A program made the translations under genes and the position numbers. The notes under the pieces are model-generated. The model ran no database searches, was not told where the DNA came from, and was given only the letters and a program-made list of their open reading frames with translations. From Cercophora sp. LCS_1 (lineage: Eukaryota > Ascomycota > Sordariomycetes > Sordariales > Lasiosphaeriaceae): a DNA stretch of 64,000 bases. Of this stretch, positions 55,443 to 64,000 are shown in pieces. Position 1 is the stretch's first letter, and the number at the start of each line of letters is the position of its first letter. The stretch is taken from contig JAPZLL010000021.1 of NCBI GenBank assembly GCA_036250225.1, positions 434,001 to 498,000 on the forward strand. Reading direction: 5' to 3'.

Positions 55443-56836
55443 ATGCCCCTCGCAGGCTTTGCCATCCCGCCCTCGGGTATCCCCGGCTCCCCGGTGCCCT
55501 TCACGTTCTCCGTCCCCGCTCCCGAAATCACCACCCTCACCACCCTCGTGCAAAACGCCCGCATCGCCGTCCCCTCCTACTACAACACCCACGCCGACCC
55601 CGCAAACGGCACCTTTGGTGTATCACGCGAGTGGCTCGCAGACGCAAAAGAGACCTGGACCACCGACTTTTCGTGGGCCACGCAACAGGCCTACCACAAC
55701 AAATTCCCCAACTTCCGGATCAACGTGACCGTCCCCTCCGACGGACAAGTGTTCGATCTGCACTTCGCGGCGCTCTTCTCCCAGAACGCATCAGCCATCC
55801 CAATAACCCTCCTGCACGGATGGCCGGGTTCCTGGTTCGAGTTTGCCGAAGTCCTGGATCTGTTGGCGGCCAAGCACACGCCTTCGACGCTGCCGTACCA
55901 TGTCATTGTGCCGAGTTTGCCGGATTACGGGCTTTCCACGAGGTCGGATGAGGATACGAGCGAATTGACGATGGAGGGGGCGAGTGAGGCGTTGAATGAA
56001 CTGATGAAGGCGTTGGGATTTGATGCGTATGTCGCGCAGGGTGGTGATGTCGGGAGCTTTCTGGCGCAGACGATGTGCGGGTTGTTTTTGGAGTGCAAGG
56101 CTTTCCACTGTGCGTTTTCCTTTCCCCTGGGCATAGAGATGGATGCTGACAAAAAAGTGAATATGCTGTTCTTGACGGCTGCCCAGAGCGCTGCTGTCGC
56201 GGGTATCCCGATCACACCCGAGGAGGAGGTCCAGCAGGAGTTTGTCAATGCCTGGGGAGCGACAGGGTCGGCATATGCTGTTGAGCACGGAACAAGGCCT
56301 TCGACCATTTCGTTGGTGCTGAACACAAATCCTTTGGGCATGCTGGCTTGGTGAGTTTCCTGGTGCGTGGTATGGTTTGGGGCATTGCTGACAATGACAG
56401 GATGGGCGAAAAGTTCATCGAGTGGAGCGACAACCGGGTGCTCGGACTCTCCCTTGAGATCATCCTCACTCACGTGTCGTTTTACTGGTTTACCAACTCG
56501 TATGGTCGATCCATGTGGGCGTACCGAGCGCTGACTGCCATTGTTGGCGGCCCTCTTCCTCCGATGCCCATGTCTTTGACCAAGCCCTTTGGATACTCGG
56601 CATTCCCTGTCGAGCTTGCGACTGTTCCGGAGGCTTGGGCTGAGTTCCTCTTCCCCAACTTGGTGTTCTTCTCGAAGCATGATCAGGTATGTCCGGGGCG
56701 TTTCGGTGCCCTGCGTTATCTTGGAGATTGAACTGACACCACACAGGGCGGACACTTTGCTGCTCAGCAGGAGCCCGAGGCATTCCTTGCTGATATTGAA
56801 GAGTTTTTGGAGATTGTTGGGGCCGACGTTGTTTAA
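55443..56836 (+). CDS. Epoxide hydrolase (alpha/beta hydrolase), 427 aa
   Basis: Three exons: 55443-56350, 56401-56686 and 56747-56836 (1,284 nt). Introns use GTGAGT and GTATGT donors. The N-terminal EHN-type region (PFTFSVPAPEITTLTTLV ... WLADAKETW) precedes the hydrolase core. Motifs: oxyanion-hole HGWPGSWFEF, nucleophile Asp in AQGGDVGSFLA, cap-domain tyrosines, and the catalytic His in QGGHFAAQQEPEAFLADIEE. It converts epoxides to vicinal diols via an Asp-ester intermediate; microsomal-type family. No signal peptide; the start at 55443 (MPLAGFAIPPSG) has a good context (AAAATGCC). In fungi these enzymes detoxify plant or microbial epoxides or act in secondary metabolism. No biosynthetic cluster surrounds it. 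Confidence 0.94.
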
Positions 56837-57260
56837 TTGTGACGTTTTGGATAATCCCAGATCCGTTAACATACCTCACTCTTATCCACCTTCCTTCCCT
56901 CTCGTCCCGTTAGGCCCAGCCTGTAATGCTAGCCTTTCCTCGACCTCCACGATCTTAGCGCCGCGCTTGCCCGCCGATGCCATCGTAGCCTGATAATCCG
57001 GACCTCGCCAACGCCAGGACAGGTTTTGTATTTGTAAGACAAAAATTCGCCAGCTAGGTTCTCTTCCGCCAGTCAGGTTCTCTTCGGGGCAATAGGGAGC
57101 GAGAGCGAGGGTCAAGTTCAATCGATAACAAGCTATTCATTCCATTCGACAACAATCAATTAAGTGGTGAATGGTCCCTACTCAACGTCAGCACGCCCTA
57201 ATGCAAATAGACAACTACGCGCGTAACCCTATGTCTTCCCAACGATCCCCAGGGCCAGAC
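56837..57260. other. Intergenic between convergent genes
   Basis: No gene. Two imperfect copies of CGCCAG-TAGGTTCTCTTC/TCAGGTTCTCTTC lie near 57050-57085. Confidence 0.4.
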
Positions 57261-57956
57261 CTAAACATCAACCTTTCGCACCTTGCCAGTCTGACTATCC
57301 AACACAAACCCTCGGCAGCCATCCTTCAACTCGGCCCTGACCAACGGATTCTCACGAAACCACTTCACATCGCCCTTGATGCTCTCCTCAACATCCGTCA
57401 TGGAACCCCACTCTATCGCATCCACCTCGGCCCAGTGCACCTCGTCCACGCGAGCCTTGACATGGCTGCGAACCTGCTCATCGGTGGACGTGAGCGTCCC
57501 GCAGTCGGTATGGTGGACGATGGCGAGCTCGTGCAGCTGGAGGGCCCGGTCGAGCATGAGGATGTCGCGGAGGGCGTGGCGGACGTTGCCCCCGGCGTTA
57601 CGGTGAACGATGGCTTCTATGCAAGGTGTCAGTGACTGACCGCGAAAAAAAAAGAAAAAAAAAGAAAAAAAAAAGGTGTTAAGTCTTACCGTAGCCGTCG
57701 AGGTTGAAGAACTCGGTTGGGTTGCAGCGGGGGTCGAGGCAGGCTACTTCGTTCAGAGGCTTATTAGCTGATGGGTGTTGACGTATATCGACTTTTGGGC
57801 AAGGGATGGAGTTGCAATGCACGATAAGTACGTACCCACCATGATTTTGGTATCGCCTGCTCTGCCAGCCTTGAGGATGTCGGCGAAGGCCCGCACATTT
57901 TGACTTTCGGAAAGGGAGTTGTTCCTCTCCACGAGGTCTACAATTGTTGTCGTCAT
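57261..57956 (-). CDS. Beta-carbonic anhydrase, 177 aa
   Basis: Three exons on the reverse strand: 57956-57836, 57746-57690 and 57616-57261 (534 nt). Zinc ligands and the catalytic dyad are visible: ACLDPRC (Cys ligand, Asp-Arg dyad), then VHHTDCG (His and Cys ligands). IVHRNAGGNVRHALRDIL is the substrate-pocket region. The C-terminal GFVLDSQTGKVRKV is typical of the compact (Cab-type) beta class. The enzyme interconverts CO2 and bicarbonate. Intron 1 uses GTACGT rather than the nearer GTGGGT, since only the former keeps the Val-Ala-Cys frame. Intron 2 contains a long A/G-rich tract on the plus strand (57643-57674). No targeting peptide, so cytosolic. Length is short but complete. Confidence 0.92.
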
Positions 57957-58413
57957 AGTATCAGGTGGTAGGGAATACTTTGTAGGTGGGCAAGAATAGC
58001 TGTTGGTCTTTGAGTTTGACTCAGTCCTTGTTGTTGGTGTTGTTGGATGGGTGCATACTAAATCTCCACCGCAATAGGACCTGAGTTTATATCTTCTGAG
58101 GGTGTGGTGTTGTAGTTGTGATCCTGCCGAGGTTTCGCGGCTGGTGCTCCGGTCAACAGCAAATTGTTCGGATTTCCCCGATTACGTTTTGAGGGGAGCG
58201 GCTCATGGAATTCCCATTGTTCAGTAATCGCATCGGGTTCCTGCTGTATCACCTGGGGTATCTTGGCCTCGGCACTCTTAGCACGGGGTTCCCGTCCCGG
58301 CTTACACCGCGCAGACAAAACAAAACAAAAAAAAAACATCACAACGGCAATCGGAACGTATATCGTTGTTGACCTCGCCTAGAAAAGGTACACACCCCCA
58401 AAAATAGATAGCT
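57957..58413. other. Intergenic
   Basis: Upstream of the carbonic anhydrase and downstream of the flavoenzyme. No gene supported. Confidence 0.45.
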
Positions 58414-59853
58414 TCACAAACTCCCCTTCAGCCCGGGCAACAAAACCGCCTCACTCCAGGCCCAAATCGCCGAACTATCGTGCGCCACGAACGTCGCGCC
58501 CGTCCACCACGTGTTCCTCTTCCCCTGCAACCCGTTCAACCGGTCATAAAACCCGCCCGCGATGGCCTGCGGCGACACCGTCAACCAAAACGGCCGATGT
58601 GCATTGAAGCCCACAAACTCGGGCGTCGCTCCGCTCGTTGGGAATCCGTTCGCGCTCACAACCCTCGCAATCGTCGCCAGCACGTCCGCCTTGACCTGCG
58701 CATCCGACATGGGGCCGGGCGAGGTGTAGTACCCCACCGTCAAGTCGGGGATGCGCGCCGGCCCGAGACTGAGCACACCCGGCATGGGCGCGACGCCGAG
58801 CGGGGCCGAGAGATCGACGTTGCCGAGGCTGAGGTTGGAGGGGAGGCCCGAGTTTTTGATGACCATGTCCCAGTAGTAGGAATTGTTGAATTGGCTAAAG
58901 ATGGAGGTTTCTTCGCGGTTGAGGTCGAGGTGGAGGTCTTGGAGGGTTGCGAGTTTGGGTTGGATGGCCATGACGAGTTTCTTGGCGATGATGAGTTTGG
59001 GGCCCGAGGGCGTGAGGAGGGCGATGAGCACGCGGGGGCCGTCCCGCTCGATGGCGAGGACGGTGGAGGAGAGGAGCACGTTGGAGGTGCCGGCGTCGAG
59101 GTAGGCTAGGGCTTTGTTGTAGAGGGCTTGGAAGTTGAAGCGGGCGCTGGTGACGGGGGGAGGAGCAAGGCCGGCGAACGCGTCGATGGTGGTTTTGGGG
59201 AGGTATTTGAAAACGTAGAGGGTTGTGACCGAGAGCACGTTGCCCATGCCTTGAGCGATGGAGAATGCCGTGTTGGCGAAGGCCGCGAGGTTGTACTTGG
59301 CTAGGAAGTCGCCAAAGGGGAGGAGCAGGTCCTCGGGCACGGGTTCAGGGAGGTTGTATCCGCCGACGAGGAAGGGATACAGCGATACTTGAGCGCCGTA
59401 TCCCAGGAACGAGGCAAAGACGGCTGCCGGGTCGGTCCAGGCGAGCGTAAGGGGAGGCGCAACCAGCAGACCGTCTGTCTTGAGGTTGGCGAAGCCGGGA
59501 GTGGCCGGTGTACCAACGTCTGCGAAAGGCACCAGGGACTCGTTGAACGAGTTGAAGTAGTCCCTCACGACGCTGGTGTTGAGCAGGGCCACCACGCCGT
59601 AGTCAAAAGTTTGACCTGTGACGGCGTCTTGGTATGTGTCGACATGTCCGCCCAGTCTGCCCGTCTTCTCAACCACGGTTACCGAGTATCCGGCGCGCTT
59701 GAGATGCACAGCGGCATATGTGCCGCTAGAACCGCCGCCAATCACAGCAACATCCCGCACAAGAATAGCGCTCGACAGATAGGATGCAACGTTGATGGTT
59801 GCCGCACCCAGCGATGGGGCAAGAGCCAGGAAAGCCAGCGAGCTTGACACCAT
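58414..59853 (-). CDS. Secreted FAD-dependent amine-oxidase-like flavoenzyme, 479 aa
   Basis: Single-exon reverse gene. Start at 59853 (MVSSSLAFLALAPSLGAAT), a signal peptide; the frame is open 15 nt further but without ATG. The FAD-binding Rossmann motif is VAVIGGGSSGTYAAVHLKRA, ending at Glu in VTVVEKTGRLGGHVDTY, as in flavin-containing amine oxidases and the beta-cyclopiazonate-dehydrogenase-like group. Also present are FDYGVVALLNTSVVRDYF and the C-terminal FAD-contact region TWWTGATFVAHDSSAIWAW. The NNSYYWDMVIKNSGLP region is likely substrate side. The protein is probably extracellular, oxidising an amine or similar substrate with O2. The substrate is unknown; no secondary-metabolite cluster is seen around it. 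Intact. Confidence 0.92.
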   Translation of the reverse strand: MVSSSLAFLALAPSLGAATINVASYLSSAILVRDVAVIGGGSSGTYAAVHLKRAGYSVTVVEKTGRLGGHVDTYQDAVTGQTFDYGVVALLNTSVVRDYFNSFNESLVPFADVGTPATPGFANLKTDGLLVAPPLTLAWTDPAAVFASFLGYGAQVSLYPFLVGGYNLPEPVPEDLLLPFGDFLAKYNLAAFANTAFSIAQGMGNVLSVTTLYVFKYLPKTTIDAFAGLAPPPVTSARFNFQALYNKALAYLDAGTSNVLLSSTVLAIERDGPRVLIALLTPSGPKLIIAKKLVMAIQPKLATLQDLHLDLNREETSIFSQFNNSYYWDMVIKNSGLPSNLSLGNVDLSAPLGVAPMPGVLSLGPARIPDLTVGYYTSPGPMSDAQVKADVLATIARVVSANGFPTSGATPEFVGFNAHRPFWLTVSPQAIAGGFYDRLNGLQGKRNTWWTGATFVAHDSSAIWAWSEAVLLPGLKGSL

Positions 59854-61153
59854 AGTGATGATGGACAAAACGCTCCTGGAAAGAATGGACGGGGGCGGAG
59901 CTCCGTGCGCTGAACGAACTTCCTGACCTGAGAGGGACGTCCTAAGATATACGGGTTCATGTCACGATGACGAATTGGTAGGGTGCAGCGGCACAGCGGG
60001 GCCCAATCACGGCGGGATGGGGTCACGCCGAACTGGAAGGGAGGGGCTGCAAGGACCCAATACCCCCCTGAGCTCATTTCCCAGTCCCAGGTTTTCAATC
60101 CAGACACAAGGCCGAGACATGGTAAAAGTTCCACACATGTGCTATTGTAAGATACCACGACTCCCCCTTTTTCCTGCGTTGCATTGTCCATATTCCCGGG
60201 TTGCTGACTTGTCCACTATTGCTTTCACCGGGGACTTTCAACTAGGTGGGTAGCCTTGTCCGTGACACCTCGCTTGCGTCTCCCGCATGAGCCCGCCCCC
60301 CCACGAGGTGGCGAAACAATGCAACCCCCAAGCATGGCAAAGCCTCGTCCTCCTCTGAATTCTGTCCGTTCCGGCACACACATTTCCATCACGACTAGGT
60401 ACCCACGCGCAGTACGCATCACTGGCACTATGACTAAGCAACTTTCCATCCTGAACTGCTATGCTTCCCTTCCGAGTGTAACTACCGCGCCTAGGCTTAT
60501 TAGAGACATCGCAAAGCAACCGTATTGCCATTGTGAAGTGCTGACGGGGTGACGCGAGGACGAGAACGTGGTCCTTTGGAACCGACGCAATGAACTCGCC
60601 ACGCTCGCAGCAGACTCAAGACTGCACGACGCTGTCCCTTGGCCCGTTGAGGAGGGCCATGCGAGGCAGACACAGTATCATCACGTGGGTACGACCATGA
60701 GTCTCCAACGTTTAGGCTCCTGTCCGCCTGAAAACACCCCCCGTTGGTAGTTCTACATCACCAAGGGGATGTCGGCTGCCCAGGGGGGAGGGTTTGAGGT
60801 GGAAATTACGTATGTAGCCACTTGGCTGGCTGATGCAGGTTCAACAGGGAAGCGGGGGAGGATGGCGAAGAACCAGTTGGCTACCTTACCGGACACCAGA
60901 AACGTGTCCAGCGCGAAAGCCGTTGTTACACAGCACATGGAACGACTGGATTGAGTCGTACCACGACAGAGGCGAAGAACCCCGCTTCTGCCGCTTGAGT
61001 CCATGTTGCTTGCTTGCCTACTTGCTTGAGCTTCCCTTTGACTCCGTAGTCCCAGAATCCCACACACTTGACGGCAGAAAAAAAGGCCAGCACTCTTACC
61101 TACCTTGGCATTTGTCTCTCACGTTCGCCTTCACCTGTTCCGCCCTCATTACC
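59854..61153. other. Intergenic, ~1.3 kb
   Basis: Divergent promoter space between the flavoenzyme and the zinc-finger fusion gene. Short frames only, no domain. Confidence 0.5.
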
Positions 61154-62375
61154 ATGGCGCCTTCGTTGAGCGAGCACCAGCCACTGCCGTGTCCCGATTG
61201 GGTTTTCTCCTCTTTTTCGAATGTTCAGTAAGCAAAGAACCCCTGGCCAGATTCCACTTTTCCAGACGCCCCTGTTTCTGACCCTGCAAAGTATCGCAAA
61301 GGACCGGTTCTGGTTTCGGGATGACTATATACCTTTCCCTTCTGTCCTCGGGTGCGGCTTGCGTGTCGAGGGCATCGGCTCGGTCATACTTCACACCAAG
61401 AGATCCCCCAACAGTGCCGGTCGCAACAGGCACGCAGCCCTCCGTCTTTCTGGCGTTCTACACGTTCCTGGGGCGGCGTGCAACTTTCTGGGAGCTCCGC
61501 TTGTCTGCGAATACGCAATCCGGATGGACTGGAACGATCCATCAAGTTGCTCCATCCGTGACCGGAGCGGCCAGCGTTTGGCATATTTCCGCTACGCATC
61601 CGACGGCAGACAGTTCGCGCTTCGGCTCAGCGGGCCACCAGTTGGCCCAAAGGTCGGACCGGTACCTCTCAGCATCTCGAATGTCTACAATATCAACGTA
61701 ACCTGGCCCGATGCTGAGCAATACAGATGGGTAGTCTACAAGGCCTGTCTCAACGGCCAAGTCGCCACTGGCGTCAACAGCGGCCAGCCAGCGACAGCCA
61801 TGGCACGGGTAGCACCCACCTCCAGCCCCAGGACCCCGAGAGGCTCTGAAGAGCAAGATCTGAGCGAGACGTTTGCTCGCGTTGTATCACTTTCGGAACA
61901 CGAGACGAGAGATCGCTTTATGTTCCCACAGCTTCACGAGGCGGTCCGGTCCGCCGTTGGCGAGGCTATTCCCTCGCTCTGGTTCAACTGCGAGGACACA
62001 GGAGGCGGCCTACATAAAGATTACGACACGTGCCTGATGGGCGAGTTCGTATGTACTAATCGCAACTGCCGTAAACCCGGCTGGAGTAGCGGTAAGGTTC
62101 CTGTCTGGATACGACTCTACGGCGGCCATCAAGCCGGCGGATACAACGCCGTGGTCTTCAACCAGCGCTGCGGATTGTGTAACCATCTTGGCACCTTGGA
62201 GGTGGATGAGGAATGCTACATCGAACGCGTCTCCTACCGGCTGCGCAAGTGGGCGGGCGTACCGGTAACACCGCCGATGTATGGAGGACTAAGCCGGGGG
62301 CCACATATGGAGGAGCGTTGTGAGGGCTGCAAACACGGCCATTGTAGCCAAAGCCAGCGTGACGAGGATGATTAG
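61154..62375 (+). CDS. Copia-protease-like domain fused to a 3CxxC zinc finger, 385 aa
   Basis: Two exons, 61154-61227 and 61292-62375 (1,158 nt), intron 64 nt (GTAAGC ... CAAAG). The N-terminal 90 residues have the layout of the beta-barrel found in Ty1/copia pol proteins and fungal TNT1-94-like proteins: CPDWVFSSFSNVHIAKDR (in place of WxLDSGAS.H), FRDDYIPFPSVLG, VEGIGSVILHTKRSP and LRLSGVLHVPGAACNFLGAP. The catalytic Asp of DSGAS is not conserved (SSFSN), so protease activity is unlikely. The C-terminal half is a 3CxxC-type zinc finger: GEFVCTNRNCRKPGW, GYNAVVFNQRCGLCNHLG, RVSYRLRKWAG and CEGCKHGHC. No transposon hallmarks flank it. It looks like a domesticated retroelement domain on a host zinc-binding protein; the partner of either domain is unknown. 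Confidence 0.82.
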
Positions 62376-62823
62376 AATGTTTCAGGCGTCTCGCAGCCAT
62401 TGGGGGGCTCTTTCCAGACCTGAGGGATCAAACTTTGTACATATATGTACCCCGCGCCGGGGAGGCAGACACGGAAGTAGACAACGGACGCATCCAGTAC
62501 GATGAAGGCAGCAGGGCGCAGCGCGCTTCAATAACCAATCAACAGTAGCCCTTGTTCCCATCGCATGCTCCGTATTTAGACTAGCTGCTTCAGCCCCACA
62601 GATCGGGCGCGGCCTTTTCCCCCTCCTCCCCTCTCGATCGCTGCCCAAAAGCAGATCACGTCGGGCCTTTCTCCCCCAAAAAAGAAAGAAAACACGCAAA
62701 CCTCCAGGTTTTGTGTCGTGAAATCCTTATCCTGCTTGCGATGCGTCAGGCGCTTACCGAGTTCTAGACATACCCGACCCTTTCTCTCCACCCTCAACCA
62801 CGTTTCCGTCCATTTCCCCACTA
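62376..62823. other. Intergenic
   Basis: Promoter region of the BTB gene; A-rich tract near 62680-62695. No gene. Confidence 0.5.
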
Positions 62824-63833
62824 ATGGAGACTTTTGAGCACATGATGGACCCGGACGGCGATGTCGTCATCACGCTCAACAATCCTGGCGCGCCATTTGC
62901 ACCCTGGGATGGGGCATCCGCCCCCGCACCAAGAGAGGACTCGAAAGCGCCACAAGCAGTGAAATTCCTTGCATCATCACACCACCTAAAACTAGCCTCT
63001 CCTGTATTCAAGGCCGCCCTAACGGGGAACTGGCAAGAGGGAACCGTAACAAAGGGAGGCCGACGACAAATCGAAACCAGCGACTGGGATGTCGAGGCTC
63101 TCCGGATCACCCTCAGCATCCTCCACGGCCGTACTCTCGGTATCTCACACACTCTCACGCTCGAAATGCTTTGCAAAATCGCCGTGTTAGTCGACTACTA
63201 TCAATGCCACGAGGCTTTCGGTTTCTGCAGCTCAGTCTGGATCGAGCATCTTCGCGGCTCCGTCGCCAAGATATATGGGAGAGATCTCATCCTATGGCTA
63301 TGTGTCTCGTGGGTCTTTCGAGATAGTGGCATCTTTGAAGCCGCCACGGGAGCGGCGATTGAGCAAAGCGCTGAGGAGATCCGGACGCTGGAGCTACCCA
63401 TCCCTGAGTGGGTAACAGGTACGTCCCCGGCTGATCAATCGATTCGTCCGCCTATCATTGACAGTATTTGAAAGACCGAATCAACACGCGGAGGACAGAG
63501 GCGCTTGGCATAATTAAAGAGTCGCTGTGCGCTCTCAAGCGCGAGTTGCTCGATGGCGAGAAAGGTTGCTCCTTTGACTGCCGGTGTCTGTTTCTCGGAG
63601 CGCTCGTCGCTATGATGGACAGGCAGCAGCTGATGAGTGCCGCTTCGCCGCGGTTCTACGGCGTCAGTGTCACCGACGCTCTTGATGGCCCACAAAATAT
63701 AGGCTTTCCTTTGTATCGTGGTTGCTGCTTTGGAACTTTGAAAGCTGGTATGCAGGATTCCATCAGTGTGGCCAAAGGCTACGTGTATTCAGTGACCCTG
63801 GAAGAATATACGACTCCCTTGTCTGGGTTCTGA
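62824..63833 (+). CDS. BTB/POZ-domain protein, 318 aa
   Basis: Two exons, 62824-63411 and 63465-63833 (957 nt), intron 53 nt (GTAACA ... GACAG), chosen because the alternative GTACGT donor breaks the frame. Residues about 15-130 match fungal BTB proteins: DPDGDVVITLNN, VKFLASSHHLKLASPVFKAAL, DWDVEALRITLSILHGRT and LTLEMLCKIAVLVDYYQCHE. The C-terminal part is the usual helical region (VAKIYGRDLILWLCVSWVFR, EALGIIKESLCALKRELLDG, CLFLGALVAMMDRQQL). BTB folds mediate dimerisation or Cul3 binding. No DNA-binding or Kelch domain is attached. Cytosolic or nuclear; client unknown. Confidence 0.9.
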
Positions 63834-64000
63834 TCTCAAGGGAGAGAGGTGTAGTTTGGGCTTGGGGGGGGGGGGGGGGGATTTTATGCAAGGGCGCACC
63901 CGAGGGTGGTATTCAATGCTAGGCATCATTGATGACTTCAGTCGAGGCCTCTTTCGGTTTAGAAAATGGCGCTGGGCAAGGGGCATTCCTAGCCGTCTCC
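63834..64000. other. 3' flank with poly-G run
   Basis: A 15-G run lies near 63866-63880, shortly after the BTB stop. The window ends without another feature. Confidence 0.5.

Noticed and set aside
58480..59109. 209-codon frame antisense to the flavoenzyme
   Set aside because: Arg/Glu/Gly/Val-rich shadow of the FAD-enzyme coding sequence.
1..64000. Secondary-metabolite cluster or CRISPR array
   Set aside because: No PKS, NRPS, terpene synthase or P450 is present despite the epoxide hydrolase, SDR and flavoenzyme, and these are not adjacent; no regularly spaced direct repeats were seen.

Overview
The window is nuclear DNA of a filamentous ascomycete, most likely a Sordariomycete. The genes carry one to seven short introns (about 40-90 nt) with GTRNGT donors, CTRAC-like branch sites and YAG acceptors. 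The families present are also typical of that group: HET-domain proteins, DUF6594 and DUF3632-like proteins, a LysM/CBM18/GH18 killer-toxin-type chitinase, a Zn2Cys6 regulator, small secreted proteins and GH43. No tRNA or rRNA gene was found. All gene models were spliced by hand from the sequence; family names rest on recognisable motifs, not on searches.

Layout. 1-6.6 kb: a TPR-like protein, a NIPA-type Mg2+ transporter, a DUF6594 membrane protein, and an unknown gene with an apparent one-base deletion. 7.9-15.0 kb: two small secreted proteins, a protein built of heptad coiled-coil repeats, a decayed second copy of it, and a secreted GH43 enzyme whose last exon is partly copied 2 kb away. 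15-23.5 kb: gene-poor DNA with a nonsense-interrupted DUF3632-like gene, an RNase T1-family gene, a diverged inverted repeat (17.3/22.7 kb) and a TA-rich, RIP-like relic of a LINE retrotransposon. 23.6-24.8 kb: a velvet-like protein. 25-35 kb: a belt of broken genes (aminoglycoside-phosphotransferase-like kinase, membrane-protein fragment, siderophore-type MFS transporter, HET/ankyrin protein, subtilase fragment).

36-39.6 kb: a coiled-coil membrane protein and a 10-cysteine secreted protein. 39.8-49.3 kb: an unknown 527-residue protein; then a secreted protein of unknown family transcribed away from a 1,070-residue LysM-CBM18-GH18 chitinase with a hydrophobic C-terminal region; then a Zn2Cys6 regulator convergent with the chitinase. 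By domain order the chitinase resembles the alpha/beta subunit of yeast zymocin, which makes 42.1-47.6 kb the most interesting locus here. 49.9-64 kb: an SDR, an F-box gene with an in-frame TAG, an intact HET gene, an epoxide hydrolase, a beta-carbonic anhydrase, a secreted flavin amine-oxidase-like enzyme, a fusion of a copia-protease-like domain to a 3CxxC zinc finger, and a BTB protein.

Themes. Biotic interaction and self/non-self recognition (HET genes, chitinase locus, secreted proteins, RNase), a repeat-associated pseudogene belt, and two otherwise open genes broken only by UAG, the codon that A-to-I mRNA editing converts to Trp in some Sordariomycetes. Several frameshifts lie in homopolymer runs, so assembly error must be excluded before those genes are called dead.
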